Shown: positions 37,147 through 45,752 of the stretch, piece after piece
Position numbering within the stretch: the stretch's first letter is position 1
How the letters are laid out: the number at the start of each line of letters is the position of its first letter
Assembly (NCBI RefSeq): GCF_013386115.1
Contig: NZ_JACAOR010000010.1
Location: 265,644 to 329,643, forward strand
Length of the DNA: 64,000 bases
DNA from: Pseudomonas gingeri
GTDB taxonomy: Bacteria; Pseudomonadota; Gammaproteobacteria; Pseudomonadales; Pseudomonadaceae
Direction of reading: 5' to 3'
Made by a program: the position numbers and the translations under genes
Notes under the pieces: generated by a model
What the model was told of the DNA's origin: nothing
Databases searched by the model: none
What the model saw: the letters and a program-made list of their open reading frames with translations, nothing else

Positions 37147-38703
37147 ATGTCCGACTACCTGCTGCAAATGAATGGCATCGTCAAGACCTTTGGCGGTGTC
37201 AAAGCCCTGAACGGCATCGATCTCAAGGTCAGGCCGGGGGAATGCGTCGGCCTGTGCGGCGAGAACGGTGCCGGCAAGTCGACGTTGATGAAAGTCCTCT
37301 CGGCGGTCTATCCCCATGATACCTGGGAGGGTGAGATCCTCTGGGACGGACAGCCGCTCAAGGCCCACTCCATCCGCGAGACCGAAGCCGCCGGGATCGT
37401 CATCATTCACCAGGAACTGACCCTGGTCCCCGACCTGTCAGTGGCCGAAAACATCTTCATGGGGCACGAGCTGACGCTGCGCGGCGGGCGCATGAACTAC
37501 CCGGCGATGATCCATCGTGCCGAAGCGCTGATGCATGAGCTCAAGGTGCCTGACATGAACGTCTCGCTACCGGTTTCGCAATATGGCGGCGGTCACCAGC
37601 AACTGGTGGAAATCGCCAAGGCGCTGAACAAGCAGGCGCGCCTGCTGATCCTCGATGAGCCCTCGTCGGCGCTGACCCGATCGGAAATCGAGGTACTGCT
37701 GGACATCATCCGCGACCTCAAGCGCAAGGGCGTCGCATGCGTCTACATCTCCCACAAGCTGGATGAGGTGGCGGCCGTGTGCGACACCATCGCGGTGATC
37801 CGCGATGGCAAACACATCGCCACCACCGCCATGGCCGACATGGACATCCCGAAGATCATCACCCAGATGGTCGGACGGGAAATGAACACTCTCTACCCCA
37901 CCGTCCCCCATGACATCGGCGAAGTGATTTTCGAGGCGCGCCATATCACCTGCCATGACGTCGACAATCCCGGGCGCAAGCGGGTCGACGATGTCTCGTT
38001 TGTCCTCAGGCGCGGGGAAATCCTCGGCATCGCCGGGTTGGTCGGCGCCGGCCGCACGGAACTGGTGTCGGCACTGTTCGGCGCCTACCCCGGCCGTCAC
38101 GAAGGCGAAGTCTGGCTGGACGGTCAACCGATAGACACCCGCACGCCCCTCAAATCCATCCGTGCCGGCCTGTGCATGGTCCCCGAAGACCGCAAGCGCC
38201 AGGGCATCATTCCGGACCTGGGCGTGGGCCACAACATCACCCTGGCCGTCCTCGACAACTACGCGAAGATGACCCGCATCGACGCCGAGGCCGAACTGGG
38301 CAGCATCGACCGGGAAATCTCGCGCATGCACCTCAAGACCGCGAGTCCATTCCTGCCGATCACCAGCCTCTCCGGCGGCAACCAGCAAAAAGCCGTGCTG
38401 GCGAAGATGCTGCTGACCCAACCGCGCGTGCTGATTCTCGATGAGCCCACCCGCGGGGTCGATGTCGGTGCCAAGTATGAGATCTACAAATTGATGGGCG
38501 CGCTGGCGGCCGAAGGCGTGTCGATCATCATGGTCTCTTCGGAGCTGGCCGAAGTGCTGGGGGTTTCCAACCGTGTACTGGTGATCGGCGAAGGCCAGTT
38601 GCGCGGCGACTTCATCAATCACGACCTCACCCAGGAACAGGTGCTCAGCGCCGCCCTCGGCCATCCCGATGACCATAACAATAATGATCGGAAAACCGCG
38701 TAG
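37147..38703 (+). CDS. xylG: D-xylose ABC transporter ATP-binding protein
   Basis: A 518-residue protein with two tandem ATPase domains, as in all sugar ABC ATPases of this type. The first has Walker A GENGAGKST (near residue 38) and Walker B LLILDEPSSA. The second has a degenerate Walker A (GLVGAGRTE), the signature LSGGNQQK and Walker B VLILDEPTRG. The start is the ATG at 37147; an earlier in-frame ATG at 37111 overlaps the xylF stop and gives an atypical N-terminus. The xylH start codon follows its stop directly. Confidence 0.95.
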   Translation: MSDYLLQMNGIVKTFGGVKALNGIDLKVRPGECVGLCGENGAGKSTLMKVLSAVYPHDTWEGEILWDGQPLKAHSIRETEAAGIVIIHQELTLVPDLSVAENIFMGHELTLRGGRMNYPAMIHRAEALMHELKVPDMNVSLPVSQYGGGHQQLVEIAKALNKQARLLILDEPSSALTRSEIEVLLDIIRDLKRKGVACVYISHKLDEVAAVCDTIAVIRDGKHIATTAMADMDIPKIITQMVGREMNTLYPTVPHDIGEVIFEARHITCHDVDNPGRKRVDDVSFVLRRGEILGIAGLVGAGRTELVSALFGAYPGRHEGEVWLDGQPIDTRTPLKSIRAGLCMVPEDRKRQGIIPDLGVGHNITLAVLDNYAKMTRIDAEAELGSIDREISRMHLKTASPFLPITSLSGGNQQKAVLAKMLLTQPRVLILDEPTRGVDVGAKYEIYKLMGALAAEGVSIIMVSSELAEVLGVSNRVLVIGEGQLRGDFINHDLTQEQVLSAALGHPDDHNNNDRKTA

Positions 38704-39840
38704 ATGAATCAGCTCAAACAACTCTTCACCCGCTACAAGATGCTCGCGCTGGTGATCGCCGTGGCGATCATCTGGTTGTTTTTCAGCTGGCAGACCGACG
38801 GCGGGTTCCTGACCCCACGCAACCTCTCCAACCTGCTGCGACAGATGTCCATCACCGGGATTCTCGCCTGCGGCATGGTCCTGGTGATCATCAGTGGCGA
38901 GATCGATCTGTCGGTGGGTTCCCTGCTGGGCCTGCTCGGAGGCCTGGCAGCGATTCTCGACGTGATCTTCCATGTACCGCTATGGGCGAACCTGGGCATG
39001 GTCATCCTGTGCGGATGGGTGATCGGTCTGGCGAACGGCTGCATGACCGCCTACCTGCGCATCCCGTCGTTCATTGTCGGCCTGGGGGGCATGCTGGCGT
39101 TCCGGGGCATTCTGCTGGGGATTACCGGCGGAACCACCATTGCCCCGGTCTCGCCGTCGCTGGTCTACATCGGCCAGGGTTATCTGTCGCACACGGTCGG
39201 CACCGGACTCGGCGTGCTGCTGTTCGCCCTGACCCTTTTCCTGACCTGGAAACAGCGCCGCAACCGTGCCCTCCATGGCCTGGCGGCCCACTCATGGGGC
39301 CGTGACGTATCGCGCGTGCTGTTGATCGGCGCGGTGCTCGCCGGTTTCGTCCATACCCTGAACAGCTACGACGGTATCCCGGTGCCGGTGCTGCTCCTGC
39401 TGATTCTGCTGGGCGTGTTCAGCTACATGACCAGCCAGACCGTGTTCGGACGACGCATTTACTCGGTGGGCAGCAACATGGAGGCCACGCGCCTGTCGGG
39501 CATCGATGTCCAGGCCGTGAAGCTGTGGATCTTCGGCATCATGGGAGTGATGTGCGCCCTTGCCGGCGTGGTCAACACCGCGCGCCTGGCCGCGGGCTCA
39601 CCCTCTGCCGGCAACATGGGCGAGCTCGATGCCATCGCCGCCTGCTTCATCGGTGGCACCTCCATGCGCGGTGGCTCCGGCACGGTTTACGGCGCCCTCC
39701 TCGGCGCGCTGGTCATCACCAGCCTGGACAACGGCATGTCGATGCTTGATGTCGACAGCTATTGGCAGATGATTGTCAAAGGCAGCATCCTGGTACTGGC
39801 CGTGTGGGTGGATGTCAGCACCCGGACCGGGCGACGCTGA
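38704..39840 (+). CDS. xylH: D-xylose ABC transporter permease
   Basis: A 378-residue membrane protein of the RbsC/XylH permease type with about 10 helices. SGEIDLSVGSLLGLLGGL and FGRRIYSVGSNMEATRLSGI are the conserved blocks, and ACFIGGTSMRGGSGTVYGALLGAL is near the end. Its ATG directly follows the xylG stop codon, so translation is coupled. It is the last gene of the xylose operon; a short hairpin follows. Confidence 0.95.
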   Translation: MNQLKQLFTRYKMLALVIAVAIIWLFFSWQTDGGFLTPRNLSNLLRQMSITGILACGMVLVIISGEIDLSVGSLLGLLGGLAAILDVIFHVPLWANLGMVILCGWVIGLANGCMTAYLRIPSFIVGLGGMLAFRGILLGITGGTTIAPVSPSLVYIGQGYLSHTVGTGLGVLLFALTLFLTWKQRRNRALHGLAAHSWGRDVSRVLLIGAVLAGFVHTLNSYDGIPVPVLLLLILLGVFSYMTSQTVFGRRIYSVGSNMEATRLSGIDVQAVKLWIFGIMGVMCALAGVVNTARLAAGSPSAGNMGELDAIAACFIGGTSMRGGSGTVYGALLGALVITSLDNGMSMLDVDSYWQMIVKGSILVLAVWVDVSTRTGRR

Positions 39841-39855
39841 TCCAGGTACAACAAG

Positions 39856-39874
39856 GCCTCCCGCTCAGGGAGGC
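39856..39874. terminator. Short hairpin between convergent genes
   Basis: GCCTCCC and GGGAGGC pair around a 5-base loop, 15 bp after the xylH stop. No T tract follows on the plus strand; on the minus strand the sequence after the stem is moderately T-rich (TTGTTGT). It may end transcription of one or both convergent genes. Confidence 0.4.
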
Positions 39875-39946
39875 ACCGCTTGCTGCCTGAGCCGATGGGT
39901 CGCTGACCCGGGGTCGCCCCGCAGCTCTGCCACTCTGCGATTCCGG

Positions 39947-40987
39947 TCACTTGCGAAACGACTGCGCCAGAAACTCGGTGATCAGCGATACGACCTGCTG
40001 CTGGATCACCTCGCGTGGGCGAGCACCTTCGCCATCCAGGCAAATCATGCCATCGCCTGGCGATGCCTTCTCGATCAACTCCACCGCGCCAGGCTTGCAG
40101 ACCGACATAAAGCTGAAGTGAGTGGCGTCGCTGATCTCGACGTAGCGCGTCGTCGCCTGGGGCAGGCGCTTGGCCAGGTCGGCGGACTCCAACCGGGCGG
40201 GCATATCCTCGGACGGCACGCCCCCGGCGATCACCAGTGTCGGTACAGGCAGCGCCGCCAGGCTTGCATCGGTCATCCCGCGTGACAGCCCCAGGTCCAG
40301 CGAGACAATGGCGGTGACGCGCTTATCGCGCAGATCGGCGGCCAGTTGGGCCTTCGATGCCGGAGTGCTCGCCGGATTCATCTGCTGGTAAGCGGAGCAA
40401 CCGCCCAGTTTCGGGTGGACCTGGCAGTCATGGGCAAAGTGCTCGGGGTCGAAACGTGCCCCGGCGATTTCCAGGGTGGTCCAGCCGCCGAGGGAATGCC
40501 CCACCACGGCAATCCGCTGCTTCGCGACCGCACCAAACCGTTTCGGCTGGGCGATGACCGCATCGATGGCACGACTGACGTCAGCAGGCCGCAGCCATAG
40601 TTGTGCCGCGGCTTTGGCGCTGCGGTCCTTGCTGGTGGTGCCAGGGTGATTGACCGCCGCCACGATATACCCCTGATGGGCCAGTGCACTGGCGAGCCAC
40701 ACCTGGTTGCCCCAATTACCGCCGAAACCATGGGAGAGCACCACCAGCGGATGCTCCCCGCCAGCCGGTGGCGCGTTGCGCACGCCCGGGGCACCGACAA
40801 ACACGACAGTGTCAGCGATCAATTGGGGTGTGGCGGTGGTTACGCCGGGGTACCAGACGACCATCTCCAGCGGGCGCTCATTATGCCCGTCCACCAGTGT
40901 GGAGGACTGGAAGCCGACAGGTTGATCGTCAGCCCATACGGGCGTCGTGAGGCAGATCAGCAGCAGAGCGCCAAGAGCTGTTTTCAA
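39947..40987 (-). CDS. Exported alpha/beta hydrolase (dienelactone hydrolase/PAF-AH-like)
   Basis: A 346-residue protein. The best start is a TTG at 40987 with AAGGAAG nine bases upstream, giving MKTALGALLLICLTTPVWA, a perfect signal peptide; the first ATG in frame lies 35 codons earlier and yields an unlikely N-terminus. The fold shows VVLSHGFGGNW, the nucleophile elbow GHSLGG and a His in SDATHFSFM. It belongs to the predicted dienelactone hydrolase or PAF acetylhydrolase-like group. The substrate is unknown. The gene stands alone, convergent with xylH. Confidence 0.85.
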   Translation of the reverse strand: MKTALGALLLICLTTPVWADDQPVGFQSSTLVDGHNERPLEMVVWYPGVTTATPQLIADTVVFVGAPGVRNAPPAGGEHPLVVLSHGFGGNWGNQVWLASALAHQGYIVAAVNHPGTTSKDRSAKAAAQLWLRPADVSRAIDAVIAQPKRFGAVAKQRIAVVGHSLGGWTTLEIAGARFDPEHFAHDCQVHPKLGGCSAYQQMNPASTPASKAQLAADLRDKRVTAIVSLDLGLSRGMTDASLAALPVPTLVIAGGVPSEDMPARLESADLAKRLPQATTRYVEISDATHFSFMSVCKPGAVELIEKASPGDGMICLDGEGARPREVIQQQVVSLITEFLAQSFRK

Positions 40988-41327
40988 TGTTTTTATCTTC
41001 CTTGATGGGATCGACTGATTAGCATCTGGAGTCCGCCAGCAGGCGCCCCCCCTCTCGAACACACAGCATTCGAGCCCCAGCGCAGCGCGCAAGTTGTAGG
41101 TCGCAGACTACAGACAAGACCTACACATATTCAAACAAAAAGCAAAAACCGCTCTTATTATTTCAAAACCACAAAAAACCTATCCGTTCGGACAGTTATA
41201 AAACCGCGTAAAAACATATTAAATATTCACTTACAAAAGAGGAAAACGCACAACGCCAATTCACTCTTGACATGGACGTACTCGATAGCACAAGGCACTC
41301 ATTAGTTTCTGATCGGAAGGTTTAAAA
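40988..41327. other. AT-rich intergenic region with an inverted repeat
   Basis: This 340-bp gap becomes sharply AT-rich after about 41120, with A and T runs unlike the GC-rich flanks. It has no credible gene. An 8-bp inverted repeat, TGTAGGTC at 41095-41102 and GACCTACA at 41118-41125, marks the composition break. The region carries the promoter of the small-protein genes that follow; a TTGACA hexamer is at 41267. Confidence 0.6.
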
Positions 41328-41819
41328 ATGAAAATCATCTCTATCTCAGCTATGGCCTTTCTGCTTCCAGGCATTGGATTCGCGCAGTCTCCAATACTCG
41401 CCTCACTCGAAGCACAAGGTATTCAGGTCAAGATATTAAGCAAAGAACAGCTCAGCAAAATCAGAGGCACCGCCAGGATCACGGACCAGCCCTACCCGAG
41501 CGTAACGCAGGGCATAAAGATCTATAACATCCGACTGAAACGCTTTGGAAACGAACATGATTACAGGTCCTACTATTCAGTAGGTAGCGATTGGAGCCCG
41601 CACGGAACATATACGCATTCCGAAAGCGGCATTGAATACAACATTGCCGGCGACCGCTGGCTTGCAGATAAATCGGATGCGCCAGGGGGAAACTGGAGTG
41701 CAAGCAATGCGGTAGAAGTAGACTTTCACTACCAAGCCCTGAGTAAAAATGGCACCCCACTCAATTTCGGCTGGAGAGAGACTACCTGGAATCGACCCAT
41801 CTCGACATTCTCCTGGTAA
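41328..41819 (+). CDS. Small secreted protein of unknown function
   Basis: A 163-residue protein with a good ribosome site (GGAAGG, 7-8 bases before the ATG) and a signal peptide ending at FAQS (about residue 20). It then has a stretch reading VKILSKEQLSKIRG that resembles the leader end of double-glycine bacteriocin precursors, though it sits behind a Sec signal and the last Gly is single. The rest is rich in Tyr, Ser and Trp with no known domain. Codon use and base composition differ from the flanks, which suggests acquired DNA. The next small gene follows after 65 bp. Confidence 0.7.
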   Translation: MKIISISAMAFLLPGIGFAQSPILASLEAQGIQVKILSKEQLSKIRGTARITDQPYPSVTQGIKIYNIRLKRFGNEHDYRSYYSVGSDWSPHGTYTHSESGIEYNIAGDRWLADKSDAPGGNWSASNAVEVDFHYQALSKNGTPLNFGWRETTWNRPISTFSW

Positions 41820-41884
41820 TCCGTCTTCTCAGCATAAACCTCAGATCGAAGCACCAACAGTCCCCCTGGAACAAGGAGAGCAAT

Positions 41885-42400
41885 ATGAACATCAGCGGCA
41901 ACACTCCATTGTATGCACACAGTTCGTCACCCACCAAGACAACAAAATATCAAGCGTCAGAAAAAGAGCATTTTTCAATAGAGACTCCCGACAACACCAA
42001 GAGCAAGGAAGATAAAGTCAGTATTAGCACCACGGGTGCCGATATGTCAGATGCGATAGACCCACCTCTTCCCATCGGCGCAATGCCGGCCTGGTGGGGT
42101 GAGTTCGCAATCCGAGTCATATTCCCATCGGAACGAGGGAGCCCCGAGCTCAAGGCACTTCCCGAAAATGAGAAATTCTCAAACCTTTCGTCAGGAGAAA
42201 GCATCGAGTATTTCGCCTTGCTAAAAGCCCATATGAATAATCTGTACGAACGCAACGGGCTGCTCGATGAGAACGCGATCAACAAGGCGCTCAACTCCAG
42301 ATCAACCAATGAGAAGCTGCAACGAGAATTCTATGAGGGCATAAGGGCAGATCCAAAAATGTCCGAACTGGTCGACAAGCTGGGTATTTCGCTTTCCTGA
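41885..42400 (+). CDS. Hypothetical protein of the AT-rich islet
   Basis: A 171-residue protein with a strong ribosome site (AAGGAG, 6-7 bases before the ATG). The N-terminal 60 residues are Ser/Thr/Lys-rich and probably disordered, with no signal peptide (MNISGNTPLYAHSSSPTKTT). The C-terminal 100 residues are predicted helical. No known domain or catalytic motif was recognised. The disordered polar N-terminus would suit a secreted or effector-like protein, but that is speculation. It is likely co-transcribed with the small secreted protein ahead. Confidence 0.65.
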   Translation: MNISGNTPLYAHSSSPTKTTKYQASEKEHFSIETPDNTKSKEDKVSISTTGADMSDAIDPPLPIGAMPAWWGEFAIRVIFPSERGSPELKALPENEKFSNLSSGESIEYFALLKAHMNNLYERNGLLDENAINKALNSRSTNEKLQREFYEGIRADPKMSELVDKLGISLS

Positions 42401-42592
42401 TCGCAGCGGAGTCGCCGTGAAATGGCAGTCGCTCGTCCTGGCGATTGCGACTCGCCTGGCACTCCTGTAGAGGCTGTGCACGCATTCAGGTCTGAATGAT
42501 GGGTCCGGCAAACCCTCATGTTTGTGTCTATGCTCTAACGCACCGCTAAACCTGAGTTACCCCTGTCGAATCACCCAACAAGGAATGTTGTC

Positions 42593-43177
42593 ATGAACCT
42601 GCCCCCATTCGCCAAACGTATTGCCCTTGCCACTGCCTTGTCCTGCTTCAGCCTCGGCGTTCTCGCCGCGGATATCCCGCTGTCGGCCGTGGTACAAGAA
42701 GATCAGGTGGTCACCAAAGTGCTGGCTGTCGATGCGGCCAGGCATCAGGTCGTGCTGGAAGGAGCGCAAGGCCATCAGGTGCACGTGCAACTCACCGACC
42801 AGGCCAAGGACCTGGGGCACCTCAAGGTTGGCGACCAGGTGAATGTGCAGGTCCTGCATTCGGTGGCGGCCTACCTCGACACCGATATTGAAAAAGGCCT
42901 GCCCGGCGCCAGGGAAAGCGTCGGCGATGTGCGCGCCACGCCAGATAATCCCAATCCGGGCGGCGAAGCCTTTCGGCAGGTGCAAGTGCAGTTGAAGATC
43001 ACCCATATCGACCTGCAGAAGAACCAGGTGACCTTTGAAGGGCCCGCCGGCAAATCGAAGGTCGTCGATGTCCGCAAGCCTGAAGTCCAGCAAAAGCTGA
43101 AGGAGCTGAAGATCGGCCAGAGCGTGGTGGTGACGTATACCGACGTCCTGAAAGTGACCAGCCAGCACGAGGGTTGA
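42593..43177 (+). CDS. Periplasmic protein of unknown function
   Basis: A 194-residue protein with a signal peptide ending at VLAAD (about residue 26). The mature part has two similar beta-rich modules (VTKVLAVDAARHQVVLEGAQG and KITHIDLQKNQVTFEGPAG), each followed by a VGDQVNVQV or IGQSVVVTY strand. This hints at an internal duplication of an OB-like or SH3-like barrel. GC-rich composition returns here. Convergent with chrA, 37 bp apart. The function is unknown. Confidence 0.75.
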   Translation: MNLPPFAKRIALATALSCFSLGVLAADIPLSAVVQEDQVVTKVLAVDAARHQVVLEGAQGHQVHVQLTDQAKDLGHLKVGDQVNVQVLHSVAAYLDTDIEKGLPGARESVGDVRATPDNPNPGGEAFRQVQVQLKITHIDLQKNQVTFEGPAGKSKVVDVRKPEVQQKLKELKIGQSVVVTYTDVLKVTSQHEG

Positions 43178-43214
43178 AGCCTCGTTATCCCGGCCAGCTG
43201 ATCGCCTGCGTTGC

Positions 43215-44573
43215 CTAACGCAACAGATACACCGTCAGACCGACCAACGCGCAGGCCATCAGCACCTGGATGACACCGCGCTTGAAGCGGAACAAGGCAA
43301 TCGCCGCGGCAATGGCGATCAGCGCGCTGGGCCAGTCGAGCGGGCCACTGAAGCCTTTTGGCCACAGCACGTGATAACCGAAGAAACACGCCAGATTGAG
43401 AATCACACCGACCACTGCCGCCGTAATGGCGGTCAGTGGCGCGGTGAACTTGAGTTCGTTGTGGGTCGACTCCACAAGTGGACCACCCGCCAGAATGAAC
43501 AGGAACGACGGCAGGAAGGTGAACCATGTCACCAGGGCGGCGGCCACGGCGCCCGCCAGGAATGCCTGATCCGCGCCGAATACCTGCAGGACATAGGCCC
43601 CGACAAAGCCAACGAAAGCCACCACCATGATCAATGGCCCGGGCGTGGTTTCTCCCAGGGCCAGGCCGTCGATCATCTGGGTCGGGGTCAGCCAGCCATA
43701 GTGACCGACCGCGCCCTGGTAGACATAGGGCAGCACCGCGTACGCCCCGCCAAAGGTCAGCAGTGCCGCCTTGGTAAAGAACCAGCTCATCTGGGTCAGG
43801 GGGCCCTCCCAGCCAAACAGCACAGTCAGAATGCCCATTGGCACTGTCCATAACGCGGCCCCCACCAGGACCAGCCACGCCAACTTGCGCCCGCTGAAAC
43901 GGGCATGCTCGGGCGGCGGCGTATCGTCATCGATCAGGGCCGGACCAAAGGACTTCCTGGCAGCGCCATGGCCACCCGTGGTGAACTTTTCCGGAGCCAG
44001 TCGACCGCCAACATAGCCGAGCACAGACGCCCCCAGCACGATCAGCGGAAAGGGTACGTTGAACGCGAAGATCGCCGTAAAGGAAGCCGCCGCTATCGCC
44101 CACAGCCAGTTGTTCTTCAACGCCCGCGAACCGATGCGATGGGCCGCCTGCACCACGATCGCCGTGACCGCGGGCTTGATGCCATAGAAGAGTCCGGCCA
44201 CCACGGGCACCTCGCCAAAGGCGATGTACAGCCACGACAGGGCAATCAGGATAAACAACGAAGGCAGCACAAACAGGGATCCCGCTATCACCCCGCCCCA
44301 GGTCCGATGCATCAGCCAGCCGATGTAGGTTGCCAACTGCTGGGCCTCGGGACCGGGGAGCAACATGCAGTAGTTGAGGGCATGCAGGAACCTGCGCTCG
44401 GAGATCCAGCGCCGCCGCTCCACCAGTTCCTGGTGCATGATCGAAATCTGCCCCGCCGGCCCGCCGAAGCTGATGAAACCCAGCTTCAGCCAGAACCAGA
44501 ACGCCACACGCAGACTGATCGTGTCCGGCCTCGACAGCTCCCCGTCACCCGTGGGTGCCACAACCTTGCTCAT
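43215..44573 (-). CDS. chrA: Chromate efflux transporter ChrA
   Basis: A 452-residue membrane protein with the two homologous CHR domains of the long-chain family. The first begins FWFWLKLGFISFGGPAGQIS and continues with LNYCMLLPGPEAQQLATYIGW; the second has FFTKAALLTFGGAYAVLPYV and LALGETTPGPLIMVVAFVGF. ChrA exports chromate at the cost of the proton gradient. A ribosome site (GAGGAA) precedes the ATG. No chrB regulator is adjacent. Confidence 0.92.
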   Translation of the reverse strand: MSKVVAPTGDGELSRPDTISLRVAFWFWLKLGFISFGGPAGQISIMHQELVERRRWISERRFLHALNYCMLLPGPEAQQLATYIGWLMHRTWGGVIAGSLFVLPSLFILIALSWLYIAFGEVPVVAGLFYGIKPAVTAIVVQAAHRIGSRALKNNWLWAIAAASFTAIFAFNVPFPLIVLGASVLGYVGGRLAPEKFTTGGHGAARKSFGPALIDDDTPPPEHARFSGRKLAWLVLVGAALWTVPMGILTVLFGWEGPLTQMSWFFTKAALLTFGGAYAVLPYVYQGAVGHYGWLTPTQMIDGLALGETTPGPLIMVVAFVGFVGAYVLQVFGADQAFLAGAVAAALVTWFTFLPSFLFILAGGPLVESTHNELKFTAPLTAITAAVVGVILNLACFFGYHVLWPKGFSGPLDWPSALIAIAAAIALFRFKRGVIQVLMACALVGLTVYLLR

Positions 44574-44654
44574 TGGGTTGTTCCTCGTTCACCAACCCGG
44601 CAAGTAGACCATCAAATAGAGCAGGCGGCACCCTGCATTTGCTTGCTGGTCTTA

Positions 44655-45659
44655 TCAAAACGCAAGACGCTCGGGCACGACATCCAGAATCTTCGCCAGG
44701 CGCACCACTGTCACGCCGACCCCGAGGTGGCGCAACGAGGGCTGGACCAGCACGCAGTTGTCGTGCGGCGTCACGATCGGGTCATCGCCATCGTGGGCAA
44801 TCACCGTGCCGGCCTTTTCGATCACCTCCAGCCCGCGGAAGTCTTCGGCAAAGGTGAACTCCATACTGCGGGCGACCACGGGACGGGTGACTTCGAGGAA
44901 CTGCTGCGGCAGCAGGTCCTGTGGCTGCACGAACTCGGCGACGTCTTCCTTCAGCACCGTGCCGGTGGTCACCAGAAAGCGTGCAGCGGTGTCCAGCGCC
45001 ACTGCGCGACTGCGCGCCGAGAAGTGCTGGCCCGTCTCGATCAGCAAGGCATTCCTCGGGCTCGCCGGATCGTTGAACCCCTCATAATCACGCAGGCGGC
45101 GGCCATTGGGGTGACCGGCGTCCACCACGACCGTCTGCGGTACGCCCAGCGTCGCCGCAAAATCCAGGCCCTTGCGTTGGGCGCCGCACATCATCACCGG
45201 GGGGGCCTCTTCGTGCATCGAGTGAATGTCCAGCAACAGATCGACACTGTCGATCACCGGTTGCAACTGACGGGCACGACGCAGTTCGATGGAGTCCGCC
45301 GCGCTCGCCAGCCGGTCTGGCGACCAGACCCGGTTCATGTCTTCGTCCAGGTAGCGGGTCGCATCGATGTCCTGCGGGTCGAAGCGCCGATAAGCCTCGA
45401 TATTGCCGAAGGCCAGGGTCAGGCGGCCACGCCGTGGGCGCAACGGGTGCTTGAGAAACGCGTCCACCGCGATCGCGCCGCTGACCTCATTGCCATGGGT
45501 CAACGCCATGATCATGACGTGCGGACCAGCCACGCCGCTGTCGAAACTGTGCACGTACTCCACGCCATCGGTGCCCTCCCGCCAGCGCCGGATATCGGGG
45601 AACTCGACTTCGATCGGGTAAGGCTTCAGGGACGCACGAACTTGTTCAAGGGTCTTCAT
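44655..45659 (-). CDS. Succinylglutamate desuccinylase/aspartoacylase family enzyme
   Basis: A 334-residue zinc hydrolase taken from the ATG at 45659 with GGAG six bases before it; a TTG four codons upstream lacks such a site. Zinc ligands are visible in ALTHGNEVSG (His, Glu) and LLDIHSMHEEA (His). The family removes acyl groups from N-acyl amino acids, and the substrate here is unknown. It is preceded in the same direction by an MHS-type transporter after 93 bp and a LysR gene, which suggests a small uptake-and-cleavage operon. Confidence 0.85.
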   Translation of the reverse strand: MKTLEQVRASLKPYPIEVEFPDIRRWREGTDGVEYVHSFDSGVAGPHVMIMALTHGNEVSGAIAVDAFLKHPLRPRRGRLTLAFGNIEAYRRFDPQDIDATRYLDEDMNRVWSPDRLASAADSIELRRARQLQPVIDSVDLLLDIHSMHEEAPPVMMCGAQRKGLDFAATLGVPQTVVVDAGHPNGRRLRDYEGFNDPASPRNALLIETGQHFSARSRAVALDTAARFLVTTGTVLKEDVAEFVQPQDLLPQQFLEVTRPVVARSMEFTFAEDFRGLEVIEKAGTVIAHDGDDPIVTPHDNCVLVQPSLRHLGVGVTVVRLAKILDVVPERLAF

Positions 45660-45752
45660 TTCAGTCTCCAACAGACAATGGCATACGCTGGCCGGGGCCG
45701 TTCGGGGCGCGGCGAAATCAGGCGGATAGTGGATAGAAAAAGCGGAAGCGAA

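Noticed and set aside
37567..38973. 468-residue open frame antisense to xylG/xylH
   Set aside because: Shadow of two firm ABC transporter genes.
42401..42592. Possible small RNA or attachment site between the islet and the periplasmic protein gene
   Set aside because: No terminator, tRNA-like end or clean repeat could be seen; it is probably only a promoter region.
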